A program made the position numbers and the translations under genes. Positions 44,257 to 53,151 of a stretch of 64,000 nucleotides of DNA are shown piece after piece. The notes below the pieces were generated by a model. The model saw only the letters and a list, made by a program, of their open reading frames with translations. It was not told where the DNA came from and searched no databases. This stretch comes from CAVTWS01 sp963738445 (GTDB lineage Bacteria > Actinomycetota > Acidimicrobiia > Acidimicrobiales > SHLQ01). The stretch lies in the NCBI GenBank assembly GCA_963738445.1, contig CAVTWS010000023.1, positions 434,001 through 498,000 on the forward strand, written 5' to 3'. Positions within the stretch are counted from its first letter, which is position 1. Each line of letters starts with the position of its first letter.

Positions 44257-45318
44257 ATGACCACCGTGGACTACCAGAGCCTGCTCGGCGACGAAGCCGA
44301 GGCCCTGCTCGGCTACGAGGCGAGGGCCATCGCCCGCGACGATCTCATCCTGCCCGGCCCCGACTTCGTCGACCGGGTGTTCGCTCTGACCGATCGCAAC
44401 CCCCAGGTCCTCCGCAACATCAATGCCCTGTTCAACTCCGGCCGGTTGGCCGGGTCGGGCTACGTGTCGATCCTTCCCGTCGACCAGGGCATCGAGCACT
44501 CCGCTGCCGCGTCGTTCGCCCCGAACCCCAAGTACTTCGATCCGGCCAACATCGTCGAGCTGGCGATCGAGGGGGGCTGCAACGCCGTCGCAACCACGTT
44601 CGGGGTGCTCGGCAGCGTGTCGCGGCGGTACGCCCACCGCATCCCGTTCATCGTGAAGATCAACCACAACGAGTTGATGACCTATCCGAACAAGTTCGAC
44701 CAGGTGATGTTCGGGTCGGTCGAGCAGGCCTGGGAGCTCGGCGCCGCCGGGGTCGGCGCCACCATCTACTTCGGCTCCGATGAGGCGACCCGCCAGATCC
44801 AAGAGGTCAGCGAGGCGTTCTCCCGGGCGCACGAGCTCGGGATGTTCACGGTGCTGTGGTGCTACCTGCGCAACCCCGGGTTCAAGAAGGACGGGGTCGA
44901 CTACCACGTGTCGGCCGACCTGACCGCGCAGGCGAACCACCTGGGCGTCACGATCGAGGCCGACATCATCAAGCAGAAGATGCCGGAGAACAACGGTGGC
45001 TACAACGCGCTGGAGGGCTATGGCAAGACCCACAAGGCGGTCTACTCGGATCTCACGACCGACCACCCGATCGACCTGACCCGCTGGCAGGTCGCCAACT
45101 GCTACATGGGTCGCATCGGTCTGATCAACAGTGGCGGCGAGTCCAAGGGCGCCGGCGACACGGCGGCTGCGGTCCGCACCGCGGTCATCAACAAGCGCGC
45201 CGGCGGCATGGGTCTCATCTCGGGCCGCAAGGCGTTCCAGCGCCCCATGGCCGAGGGAATCGGCCTGCTCAACGCCATCCAGGACGTCTACCTGGATGGC
45301 ACCGTGAGCGTCGCCTGA
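44257..45318 (+). CDS. fbaB: Class I fructose-bisphosphate aldolase (FbaB/DhnA type)
   Basis: A 353-residue Schiff-base aldolase splitting fructose 1,6-bisphosphate. It matches the DhnA-type family closely: YVSILPVDQGIEHSAAASFA, IVELAIEGGCNAVATTFGVL, FIVKINHNELMTYPN, ATIYFGSDEATRQIQE, LRNPGFKKDGVDYHVSADLT, DIIKQKMPENNGGYNA with the Schiff-base lysine region, and INKRAGGMGLISGRKAF. ATG 44257 lies only one or two bases after GGAGGA; GTG 44266 has better spacing and may be the real start. The stop codon lies inside the first copy of a 34-base tandem repeat. Confidence 0.93.
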   Translation: MTTVDYQSLLGDEAEALLGYEARAIARDDLILPGPDFVDRVFALTDRNPQVLRNINALFNSGRLAGSGYVSILPVDQGIEHSAAASFAPNPKYFDPANIVELAIEGGCNAVATTFGVLGSVSRRYAHRIPFIVKINHNELMTYPNKFDQVMFGSVEQAWELGAAGVGATIYFGSDEATRQIQEVSEAFSRAHELGMFTVLWCYLRNPGFKKDGVDYHVSADLTAQANHLGVTIEADIIKQKMPENNGGYNALEGYGKTHKAVYSDLTTDHPIDLTRWQVANCYMGRIGLINSGGESKGAGDTAAAVRTAVINKRAGGMGLISGRKAFQRPMAEGIGLLNAIQDVYLDGTVSVA

Positions 45319-45387
45319 CGCGAGCGGAGACCATGCGGTGAGCGTCGCCTGACGCGAGCGGAGACCATGCGGTGAGCGTCGCCTGAC
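45304..45387 (+). repeat. 34-base tandem repeat at the fba 3' end
   Basis: Two full copies (45304–45337 and 45338–45371) and a 16-base partial third copy of a unit that begins GTGAGCGTCGCCTGACGCGA. The first copy includes the last codons and stop of fba, so the gene end has been triplicated downstream. Copies one and two are identical. Confidence 0.9.
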
Positions 45388-45427
45388 GACCACGTTCCCC
45401 ATGTCCCACTCGCGGAGCCGTGGGCGA

Positions 45428-45433
45428 TACAGT
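45428..45433 (+). promoter_or_regulatory. Possible -10 element TACAGT for korAB
   Basis: TACAGT sits after the tandem repeats and about 64 bases before the korA start. It fits TANNNT but lacks an evident -35. Confidence 0.3.
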
Positions 45434-45497
45434 CGAATCCGGCTCCGTCGCGACCGTGCCGGAGCGCCGCCGCCGCGGCACCCATCGAGGAGAGACC

Positions 45498-47366
45498 GTG
45501 ACCGATCTGAGCGATCGCCCCGATGTCCGCGAGACCGATCACGTCGTGATCCGTTTCGCTGGCGACTCGGGCGATGGTATGCAGCTCACCGGCGAGCGAT
45601 TCACGAGCACCAGCGCGTTGTTCGGGAATGACCTCGCCACCCTGCCCGACTTCCCGGCCGAGATCCGCGCCCCCGCCGGCACCCTCAACGGTGTCTCGGC
45701 GTTCCAGGTCAACATCTCGGACCACGACATCACCACCCCGGGCGATGCGCCCAGTGTGTTGGTGGCGATGAACCCGGCCGCCCTGCGGGCCGAGTTGGGC
45801 AAGCTCGAGCCGGGCGGCACGGTGATCGTGAACACGGACTCCTTCGAGGACCGGAACCTGGCCAAGGCCGGGTACACCGCGAACCCCCTCGACGACGATT
45901 CTCTCGACGGCTACACGGTGATCAAGGTGCCGATGACCTCGATCACAAAACAGGTCTGCGTCTCGCTCGGGGTCAAGCCACGTGACGCCGACCGTTCGAA
46001 GAACTTCTTCGCGCTGGGCCTCATCTCGTGGCTCTACTCCCGCCCCGTCGATCCGACCACGGCCTGGATCGAGGATCGGTTCAAACGCACCGAGCTCGTG
46101 ATGAAGGCCAACATGGCCGCCTTCAAGGCCGGCCACGCGTTCGGCGAGACCGCGGAGCTGAGCAGCCACCGGTACCAGGTGCGCCCGGCCAAGTTGGAGG
46201 CGGGCCGGTACCGGAGCGTCAACGGCAACACCGCGACCGCCTGGGGGCTGGTCGCCGCGGGCCAGCTGGCGCAGGTGCCGGTGTTCCTCGGTTCGTACCC
46301 GATCACCCCGGCGTCGGACATCCTGCACGAGCTGTCGAAGCACAAGAACTTCGGGATCCGCACCCTGCAGGCCGAGGACGAGATCGCCGCGGTCTGCTCG
46401 GCGATCGGTGCCTCGTACGGCGGTCACCTCGGCGTCACGGCCACGAGCGGTCCCGGCCTGGCCCTGAAGTCCGAGGCCGTGGGTCTGGCGGTCAGCCTCG
46501 AGCTTCCGTTGCTCATCATCGACATCCAGCGCGGCGGTCCGTCCACCGGCTTGCCCACCAAGACCGAAGCCGCCGACCTCATGCTCGCCATGTACGGCCG
46601 CCACGGCGAGGCGCCGCTCCCGATCGTGGCCGCCTACAGCCCCGGCCACTGCTTCGAGGCGGTGATCGAGGCGGCCCGCATCGCCCTCACGTATCGCACG
46701 CCGGTGATCTTCCTGTCCGACGGATACCTGGCCAACGGGTCCGAGCCGTGGAAGATCCCGGACGCGTCGACTCTCGCCCCGATCCCGGTCACGTTCGCCA
46801 GCCAGCCGAACCACATCGGACCCGACGGCGAGCCCGAGTTCTGGCCGTACGAGCGTGACGAGAAGCTGGCCCGGCCCTGGGCCCTTCCCGGCACCCCCGG
46901 CCTGATGCACCGGATCGGTGGCATCGAGAAGGCCGACGGCAGCGGCGACATCTCCTATGAGCCCGAGAACCACGGCCACATGGTCCACCTCCGCGCCGAG
47001 CGGGTGGCTCGCATCGCCGACGACATCCCTCCGGTCTGGGTCGACGGCCCCGACGAAGCGGATCTGCTCGTGCTGGGCTGGGGCTCCACGTGGGGGGCCA
47101 TCACCGGCGCGGTGCGCAACCTCCGGGCCAAGGGCGAGAACGTCGCCCACGCCCACCTCATCCACCTCAACCCGTTCCCCAAGGACCTCGGGGAGGTGCT
47201 CCGCCGTTATCCCAAGGTCATCGTGCCGGAGCTCAACCTGGGGCAACTCACCGCGCTGGTGCGAGCCGAGTACCTCGTCGATGCCCGTGCGATCACCAAG
47301 GTCATGGGCCAGCCGTTCACGGCTGGCGAACTCGAACGTGCGATTCAGGGAGCCCTCGATGACTGA
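45498..47366 (+). CDS. korA: 2-oxoacid:ferredoxin oxidoreductase, fused gamma-alpha subunit
   Basis: A 622-residue subunit of a two-subunit 2-oxoglutarate:ferredoxin oxidoreductase. The N-terminal gamma part (about 1–190) begins VVIRFAGDSGDGMQLTGE with AGTLNGVSAFQVN. The alpha part begins VNGNTATAWGLVAAGQLAQ and has FLGSYPITPASDILHEL, TLQAEDEIAAVCSAIGAS and IQRGGPSTGLPTKTEAADL. It makes succinyl-CoA, CO2 and reduced ferredoxin, or runs in reverse. It replaces or supplements 2-oxoglutarate dehydrogenase. GTG 45498 follows GAGGAGA by four bases. It overlaps korB by eight bases. Confidence 0.93.
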   Translation: MTDLSDRPDVRETDHVVIRFAGDSGDGMQLTGERFTSTSALFGNDLATLPDFPAEIRAPAGTLNGVSAFQVNISDHDITTPGDAPSVLVAMNPAALRAELGKLEPGGTVIVNTDSFEDRNLAKAGYTANPLDDDSLDGYTVIKVPMTSITKQVCVSLGVKPRDADRSKNFFALGLISWLYSRPVDPTTAWIEDRFKRTELVMKANMAAFKAGHAFGETAELSSHRYQVRPAKLEAGRYRSVNGNTATAWGLVAAGQLAQVPVFLGSYPITPASDILHELSKHKNFGIRTLQAEDEIAAVCSAIGASYGGHLGVTATSGPGLALKSEAVGLAVSLELPLLIIDIQRGGPSTGLPTKTEAADLMLAMYGRHGEAPLPIVAAYSPGHCFEAVIEAARIALTYRTPVIFLSDGYLANGSEPWKIPDASTLAPIPVTFASQPNHIGPDGEPEFWPYERDEKLARPWALPGTPGLMHRIGGIEKADGSGDISYEPENHGHMVHLRAERVARIADDIPPVWVDGPDEADLLVLGWGSTWGAITGAVRNLRAKGENVAHAHLIHLNPFPKDLGEVLRRYPKVIVPELNLGQLTALVRAEYLVDARAITKVMGQPFTAGELERAIQGALDD

Positions 47367-48384
47367 CGTGCCCGTCGCTGTCCCGCTCACCACCAAGGCC
47401 GACTGGGCCAGCGACCAGGAGGTCCGCTGGTGCCCGGGGTGTGGTGACTACTCGATCCTCACCGCCGTCCAGTTCCTCATGCCCGAGCTCGGCGTGCGTC
47501 GCGAGGACACCGTGTTCGTCTCCGGCATCGGCTGCGCGGCCCGGTTCCCGTATTACATGAACACCTACGGCGTGCACGGCATCCACGGCCGCGCCCCCGC
47601 CATCGCCACCGGGCTCGCCCTGGCGCGGCCCGATCTTCACGTGTGGGTGGTCGGCGGCGACGGCGACATGTTGTCGATCGGTGGCAACCACCTTCTGCAC
47701 GCGCTGCGCCGCAACGTGAACCTGACCATCCTGATGTTCAACAACATGATCTACGGGCTCACCAAGGGTCAGTACTCGCCCACCAGCGAGGTCGGCAAGG
47801 TCACCAAGTCGACCCCGTACGGCTCGGTGGACCAGCCCTTCAACCCGTTGGCCGTGGCGCTCGGCGCGGAAGCGTCCTTCGTGGGGCGCACCCACGACAT
47901 GGACCGCCAGCACATGATGCAGGTGTTCAAGCGGGCCCACGACCACAAGGGTGCGGCCTTCGTGGAGGTGCTCCAGAACTGCAACGTGTTCAACGACGGC
48001 GCCTGGGACACCCTCACCAAGAAGGATGTCCGTGACGACATGCTGATCACGTTGCAGCACGGCGAGCCGATCGTGTTCGCCGGTGGCCGTCGCGGGGTGG
48101 CGCAGGACTCCCAGGGGGGCCTCCACGTGGTCGACGTCGACAGTGTCGGCATCGAGGGCATCCTCGTCCACGACGAATCCCGCGTCGATCCTTCGTTGGC
48201 CTTCGGCCTGGCCCGCATCGCCAGTGGGGTCGGCATGCCGACCCCGGTCGGGGTGCTCCGCGCCGTCGAGCGGCCCGAGTACGCCGAGGAGACCAACCGC
48301 CAGCTCGCCGAGGCGCAGGGACGCATGGGTCCGGGCGACCTTCAGGCCCTGCTCCACAGCGGCGCCACCTGGACCGTGGACTGA
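47359..48384 (+). CDS. korB: 2-oxoacid:ferredoxin oxidoreductase beta subunit
   Basis: The 341-residue thiamine-diphosphate and iron-sulfur subunit partnering KorA. The first cluster Cys pair is in RWCPGCGDYSIL (about 23–34), another Cys is in SGIGCAARFPYY, the TPP-Mg motif is GGDGDMLSIGGNHLLHALRRN, and the later Cys is in VEVLQNCNVFNDG. It lacks the separate ferredoxin domain, as in other KorAB types. The ATG overlaps the korA end. Confidence 0.94.
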   Translation: MTDVPVAVPLTTKADWASDQEVRWCPGCGDYSILTAVQFLMPELGVRREDTVFVSGIGCAARFPYYMNTYGVHGIHGRAPAIATGLALARPDLHVWVVGGDGDMLSIGGNHLLHALRRNVNLTILMFNNMIYGLTKGQYSPTSEVGKVTKSTPYGSVDQPFNPLAVALGAEASFVGRTHDMDRQHMMQVFKRAHDHKGAAFVEVLQNCNVFNDGAWDTLTKKDVRDDMLITLQHGEPIVFAGGRRGVAQDSQGGLHVVDVDSVGIEGILVHDESRVDPSLAFGLARIASGVGMPTPVGVLRAVERPEYAEETNRQLAEAQGRMGPGDLQALLHSGATWTVD

Positions 48385-48419
48385 GCGCCACCGAAACCGG
48401 CCCGGGCGCACGCGGCGCC

Positions 48420-49184
48420 TTGGCCTGGGTCCTCGATCTCGACGGGGTGGTCTGGTTGTCGGGCCACCCCATCGCCGGTTCTGTCGATGCCGTGGCGCGG
48501 CTGATCGCGTCGGGCGCCGGCGTCGCGTTCGCCACCAACAGCGCCTGGTACACCGTCGCCGAGCAGGAGCAGAACCTGGCCGACATCGGCATCGATGCCC
48601 GAGGACGGGTCGTCACCTCGGCCCAGGCGGCGGCTCGGGGCTGTCACCCCGGCGAGCGGGCGTTCGTCATCGGCGGGCCCGGTTTGCAGGAGAGCCTCGA
48701 CGGTGCCGGCGTGGAACGTTGTGGGGATGATGTCGGCGCCTCGTCGATCGATGTGGTGGTGGTCGGGATGGATCGGCACCTCACCTACGACAAGTTGGCC
48801 TTCGCGACCCGGTCCATCCGAGCCGGAGCCCGGTTCGTGCTGAGCAACGCCGATCTGACGTACCCGACCCCGGACGGTCTGATCCCGGGCGCCGGAAGCA
48901 TCGGCGCCGCGGTCGAGGCCGCCACCGGTGTGTCACCCCTGGTCACCGGTAAGCCGGAGGCGATCATGGCCGACTTGCTCCGGGATCGCCTCGGTCCGGT
49001 GGGGATCGTGGTGGGCGACCGCGACGACACCGATGGCGACTTCGCCCGAACCCTCGGGTACCGATTCGCCATGGTGCTCAGTGGGGTTACCACCGCGGAG
49101 TCGGTGCCCCGGGATCCCGCCCCGGATGTCGTCGGATCGTGTCTGGCCGAGATCGTCGATCGCGGCCTGGCCGGAGCGTTCTGA
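48420..49184 (+). CDS. HAD-superfamily phosphatase (NagD-like, subclass IIA)
   Basis: A 254-residue sugar-phosphate or nucleotide phosphatase. HAD motif I is LDLDGVVWLSG, motif II is the T in FATNSAWYT, and motif III/IV is TGKPEAIMADLLRDRLG with VVGDRDDTDGDFARTLG. The start is unclear. TTG 48420 leaves only two residues before the catalytic motif and has no ribosome binding site. CTG 48381, which overlaps the korB stop as CTGA, would add thirteen residues. It is probably cotranscribed with korAB. Confidence 0.85.
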   Translation: MAWVLDLDGVVWLSGHPIAGSVDAVARLIASGAGVAFATNSAWYTVAEQEQNLADIGIDARGRVVTSAQAAARGCHPGERAFVIGGPGLQESLDGAGVERCGDDVGASSIDVVVVGMDRHLTYDKLAFATRSIRAGARFVLSNADLTYPTPDGLIPGAGSIGAAVEAATGVSPLVTGKPEAIMADLLRDRLGPVGIVVGDRDDTDGDFARTLGYRFAMVLSGVTTAESVPRDPAPDVVGSCLAEIVDRGLAGAF

Positions 49185-49214
49185 TCCGGCCCGGTCGAGC
49201 CGGCGGTTGGGCCC

Positions 49215-49235
49215 TTTCACCCACTATGGGTGAAA
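49215..49235. terminator. Hairpin TTTCACCC-ACTAT-GGGTGAAA
   Basis: A perfect 8-bp stem with a 5-base loop, 31 bases after the HAD gene and before the PKD gene, followed by TTGATCATTTC. It is best read as a terminator. A role as an operator for the downstream gene cannot be excluded. Confidence 0.55.
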
Positions 49236-49281
49236 TTGATCATTTCTCCTGACGCGCCAGGTGGGCCACAGTGGCCCCAGC

Positions 49282-49287
49282 TAGGCT
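49282..49287 (+). promoter_or_regulatory. -10 element TAGGCT of PKD gene
   Basis: TAGGCT lies 14 bases before ATG 49302, predicting a very short leader. Confidence 0.4.
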
Positions 49288-49301
49288 CGAACGGCGTAGG
49301 G

Positions 49302-52300
49302 ATGCCACCGCGAGGTTGCCATCACGAGGTAGGGAGTGCGGTCATCGGTACGGGGCGACGGAGACTGATCCAACGGACGGGCGCAGGCGTGGTCGTGGGT
49401 GTCGTCGCGCTGCTCGCCGTGCGGGTGGGCGCCAGCGAGTCGGCGATCGTGGTTCTGGCCGAACCCACCGCCTGGTTGGGCAACGGGGGCAGCGGGTCGG
49501 TCGTCCTGGCCAACGCGATCGACGGCGGCGTGATGTCGCGCGTCGAGATCGGCGAACCGCGGCACTCGGTGGATGCGGTCGCCACGGCCGGTGGCGTGGT
49601 GGTCCTCGATCGCAACGACAGCGAGATCCGCCGCGTCGAAGGTTCGTCCCTCGAGGTTTCCCGCACCGACAGCACCGACCGGGATGGCCGTGAGCTCGAG
49701 CTCTTCGGCAGCGACGGGGCGATCTTCCTCGTCGACTCGGATCAGATCGACGTGCTCGACCCTCAGACCCTCTCCGTGCTCCGTACCGAGCCGATCGGTT
49801 CCTTCGCGTCGTACGGGGTCGTCGACCGCACCGACACCCTGTGGGCCGTCGACAGCGGCGGTGGGCGGCTGTATCGGGTCTCCGAGGAAGGTTCGTCGAG
49901 CCAGGGCGATCTCGGCGGCGGCACGGTGGTGCTGGTGTCGGGAGATGCGTACGTGGTCAACGCAACGGCCGGCCGGGTGTCGGCCGCGACGCCCGGGGCA
50001 CTCGGCGGGGCCAATTCCCTGCCCGACGATCTCGGCCCGGTGGTGGCGGCCGGCTCCGCCACGGGTGCGCCCCTGCGACGCATCGCCGTGGCCGACACGA
50101 ATGGGTCCCGGATCGTCGTCGTCGATCTCGATGCCGGCACGTGCGATGTCGTCGATCTCAGTCCCGAGCTGGGCACCGTGACCTCGATCGCCCTGGATCA
50201 GGGCTTCGTCTACGCCGTCGATCCCGATTCCGGGGCGTTGGTGTCGATTCCGATCGATGGCGACGATGCCGGCCGGCCCGTCGGCCTGCAGATCGACCAG
50301 GCGATCGGGCACCGGCTCGAACTGTTCGAACGCAACGGGCAGATCTGGTTCAACGATCTGGACAGCTCGGTGGCGGCCGTCCTGTCCGGTGGCGAGGTTC
50401 GCTTCCTGATCGACAAGGACGGTGAATCAGCCGACGGAGAGGCTGAAGTCGCCACCGTCGATGACGGTCCGGGCACCATCGTCACCCCGTCCGACAGCGC
50501 CTCCGTGGCCATCTCGACCGCCATCAACGACTTCGCCCAGGACCTGGCCGACGACACCGCCGCCGTGGAGAACATCAGCGGAACCGTGGCGGAGGCGGTG
50601 GTCGAGACCCCGGCCGACGAGGCCGGCCCGGTGGAACCCCCGGATCCTGATGAGCTCCTGGCCAACTTCAGCTTGACCGCCAACACCGTGCGGGTCGGCG
50701 ACACCGTGTCGTTCAGCGACCGTTCGATCGGCAACCCGACCAGCTGGAGCTGGAACTTCGGCGATGGCACCGTCGAGTCCGAGCCCGACGTGAGCCATTC
50801 GTGGCGGCGATCCGGTGTCTACACGGTGGTGCTCACCGTGGATCGACCCGGCGAGACCGACACCGCGGCCACCCAGGTGACCGTGCTCCCGGTCGACAGC
50901 CCGCTTCCGCCGACCGCTGACTTCACCTTCAGCTCCGACACCGTCGAGGTCGGCGAGACCGTGTCCTTCCTCAGCCAGTCGACCGGCGGACCGACCCAGA
51001 TCACCTGGTCCTTCGGTGACGGCACGGGCGCTTCGGGGGTGTCCGTCTCCCACGCGTGGTCGCAGCCGGGCCAGTTCCGGGTGAACATCGTGGCCGCCAA
51101 CGCCGTCGGATTCGATACCGCAGGCGTGATCATCACCGTGATCCCGACCTCGGCGATCCAGCAGCCCTCGGTCACCATCGCCGCGTCGTCCACCCAGCTC
51201 GCCGTGGGCGCGCCCGTCGACCTGACGGCCCTCGTCACCGGCAGTCCGACCACCTTCGAATGGACCTTCGGCGACGGCAGCACCGGCCAGGGCACATCGG
51301 TCCGGCACTCGTACTCGCAAGCCGGCGCGTACGGCGTGCGCGTCGTCGTGACGAACTCGGCTGGCTCGGCGGAGGCCGCGGTCACCATCACGGTCGGTGG
51401 CAGCGTCGGCCCCGAGACCGGAGCCGCCCCGGTCGCCCGCTTCAGCTACAGCCCTCTGGCGCCCACGACGAATCAGCCGCTGTCGTTCGTCAGCTCGTCG
51501 ACCAACAACCCGACCTCGCTGACATGGGATTTCGGTGACGGCTCGACCGGCACCGGCGCCTCGATCCAGCACCGGTTCAGTCGTACTGGCACCTATACGG
51601 TCGTGCTCACCGCCGCCAACGCCTTCGGGTCGAACCTCTCGAGGTTGTCGATCACCGTGGCCGGCACGGTCGATCCGCCGAACGCGGCGTTCACGTTCTC
51701 GCCCGCCGAGCCCCGGGTCGGCGACATCGTCACGTTCACCGATGTCTCCACCGGCAGCCCCGAGAGCTGGGCGTGGACCTTCGAGGGTGCGTCACCGTCG
51801 GACAGTCAGAACCCGGCGCTGGTGTTCGCCGCGGCGGGGGCCTACGACGTCACCCTCACCGTGACCAATGACGCCGGCAACGACCGCGTCACCCAGACGG
51901 TCACCGTGCTCCCGCAGGGTCCGCGGTCGGCGTTCATCTTCTCGCCGGTCGCGCCGCTCCAGGCCGAACCGGCCCAGTTCACCGACCGTTCAACCGGCGC
52001 GCCGACCCAATGGGCGTGGGACTTCGGCGACGGCACGACCTCAACCCTCCAGAATCCGGTGCACACGTTCGTCACGCCGAACACCTACGTCGTGAGTCTG
52101 ACCGTCACCAACGCCGGAGGCTCGCACACCTCCACCCAGGCGGTGGTGGTCAACCCCCCGGCCCCGAACGCCAACTTCACCATGTCGCCCACGCCGGCGA
52201 CGGTCGGCCAGACGGTGGTCTTCTCGGACACGTCGACGGGGATCGTGACCTCGCGGTTCTGGAACTTCGGCGATGGAACCACCTCGACCGTCGACAACCC

Positions 52301-52964
52301 GACCCACTCCTACGCGTCGGCGGGGCAGTACACCGTGACCCTCATCGCATCCGGACCGGGTGGGCAGGACGATCGCATCCGGACCTTGCAGGTCAACAAC
52401 GTGCCGGTCAACGTGTTCTTCGTGGCGTCGGCGACCAACGTGGTGGTTGGCGAGCCCGTGTTCTTCGACAACCAGTCCACCGGCTCGACATCGTGGGCGT
52501 GGGACTTCGACGACGACACCTCCTCCACTGCTGAGGATCCGACCCACTCGTTCACCTCGCCGGGTCGCTACCGGGTCGAGCTCACCGCCTTCGGCCCCGG
52601 CGGAAGCGATCGCCACACGGTGACCGTCCAGGTGGTCTCGGCTCCGCCGGTGGCCTCCTTCAGCTTCTCGCCCGCGTCGCCGGTGGTGGGTGAGGACGTG
52701 ACCTTCACCGATGCGTCGGTCAATGCCGACGATTGGAGCTGGGACTTCGGCGACGGCGAGAGCTCGACCGACAGGAACCCGGTTCACCAGTACACGGAAG
52801 CTGGGGACTACTTGGTCGTTCTGACCGTGACCGGCCCCGGTGGCGTCGACGACTTCCAGGTGCCGATCACGGTGGTCGCGCCGCCGCCCACGACGACCAC
52901 GACGACCACGACGACCACGACGACCACCACGCTGCCGCCGCCCCCTCCTCCGCCCGAAGACTGA
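49302..52964 (+). CDS. Surface protein with beta-propeller-like region, nine PKD domains and Thr-rich tail
   Basis: A 1,220-residue predicted exported protein. A membrane segment (GAGVVVGVVALLAVRVGA) lies near residues 26–44. About residues 50–400 repeat short strands (LFGSDGAIFLVDSDQIDVLD, TLWAVDSGGGRLYRVSE) like a beta-propeller. A linker leads to nine PKD (Ig-like) domains from about 455 to 1190; most carry the WxFGDG hallmark, while one has FEGASP and one FDDDTS. The protein ends in about 14 Thr, then LPPPPPPPED. PKD arrays act in adhesion or polymer binding outside the cell. No catalytic domain and no LPXTG anchor are visible. ATG 49302 was chosen because GTA GGG precedes it and no other start fits. 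Confidence 0.85.
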   Translation: MPPRGCHHEVGSAVIGTGRRRLIQRTGAGVVVGVVALLAVRVGASESAIVVLAEPTAWLGNGGSGSVVLANAIDGGVMSRVEIGEPRHSVDAVATAGGVVVLDRNDSEIRRVEGSSLEVSRTDSTDRDGRELELFGSDGAIFLVDSDQIDVLDPQTLSVLRTEPIGSFASYGVVDRTDTLWAVDSGGGRLYRVSEEGSSSQGDLGGGTVVLVSGDAYVVNATAGRVSAATPGALGGANSLPDDLGPVVAAGSATGAPLRRIAVADTNGSRIVVVDLDAGTCDVVDLSPELGTVTSIALDQGFVYAVDPDSGALVSIPIDGDDAGRPVGLQIDQAIGHRLELFERNGQIWFNDLDSSVAAVLSGGEVRFLIDKDGESADGEAEVATVDDGPGTIVTPSDSASVAISTAINDFAQDLADDTAAVENISGTVAEAVVETPADEAGPVEPPDPDELLANFSLTANTVRVGDTVSFSDRSIGNPTSWSWNFGDGTVESEPDVSHSWRRSGVYTVVLTVDRPGETDTAATQVTVLPVDSPLPPTADFTFSSDTVEVGETVSFLSQSTGGPTQITWSFGDGTGASGVSVSHAWSQPGQFRVNIVAANAVGFDTAGVIITVIPTSAIQQPSVTIAASSTQLAVGAPVDLTALVTGSPTTFEWTFGDGSTGQGTSVRHSYSQAGAYGVRVVVTNSAGSAEAAVTITVGGSVGPETGAAPVARFSYSPLAPTTNQPLSFVSSSTNNPTSLTWDFGDGSTGTGASIQHRFSRTGTYTVVLTAANAFGSNLSRLSITVAGTVDPPNAAFTFSPAEPRVGDIVTFTDVSTGSPESWAWTFEGASPSDSQNPALVFAAAGAYDVTLTVTNDAGNDRVTQTVTVLPQGPRSAFIFSPVAPLQAEPAQFTDRSTGAPTQWAWDFGDGTTSTLQNPVHTFVTPNTYVVSLTVTNAGGSHTSTQAVVVNPPAPNANFTMSPTPATVGQTVVFSDTSTGIVTSRFWNFGDGTTSTVDNPTHSYASAGQYTVTLIASGPGGQDDRIRTLQVNNVPVNVFFVASATNVVVGEPVFFDNQSTGSTSWAWDFDDDTSSTAEDPTHSFTSPGRYRVELTAFGPGGSDRHTVTVQVVSAPPVASFSFSPASPVVGEDVTFTDASVNADDWSWDFGDGESSTDRNPVHQYTEAGDYLVVLTVTGPGGVDDFQVPITVVAPPPTTTTTTTTTTTTTTLPPPPPPPED
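52888..52929 (+). repeat. ACN-repeat encoding poly-threonine tail
   Basis: A low-complexity run of ACG/ACC codons encodes the Thr stretch at the end of the PKD protein and is followed by Pro codons. It is prone to length change. Confidence 0.7.
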
Positions 52965-53035
52965 TCCTCAACCCCTCCCGGTTGGTCGGAGGTGAGGTGA
53001 TGACCCGGCAGCTGGCCGCGTGTGTACCGTCGATC

Positions 53036-53085
53036 GTTCTGGGAGACAGACCTGTCGCCCACGCGACCAGCACGTCTCCCAGAAC
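53036..53085. terminator. Long inverted repeat between convergent genes
   Basis: GTTCTGGGAGAC (53036–53047) and GTCTCCCAGAAC (53074–53085) are perfect 12-bp inverted arms. The 26-base spacer contains a second small stem, GTCGC-CCAC-GCGAC. The pair lies between convergent genes and would work as a bidirectional terminator. Confidence 0.6.
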
Positions 53086-53090
53086 GGGGG

Positions 53091-53132
53091 TGTATCGATT
53101 CGGGTGTCTCGATTCGGGGGTTTCGACTCAGG
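53091..53132 (+). repeat. 14-base direct repeats, three copies
   Basis: TGTATCGATTCGGG, TGTCTCGATTCGGG and the diverged GGTTTCGACTCAGG follow each other without gap, directly after the inverted repeat and just before the end of the minus-strand transglutaminase-like gene. Nothing else is seen in this 187-base space. Confidence 0.6.
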
Positions 53133-53151
53133 GTCCCGATCGACGGGTTGC

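Noticed and set aside
45288..47396. Long minus-strand open frame opposite korA
   Set aside because: KorA motifs on the plus strand are complete and the antisense translation has no recognisable domain.
53036..53132. Inverted and direct repeats considered as insertion sequence remnants
   Set aside because: No transposase fragment or target duplication is visible; position between convergent genes fits a terminator better.
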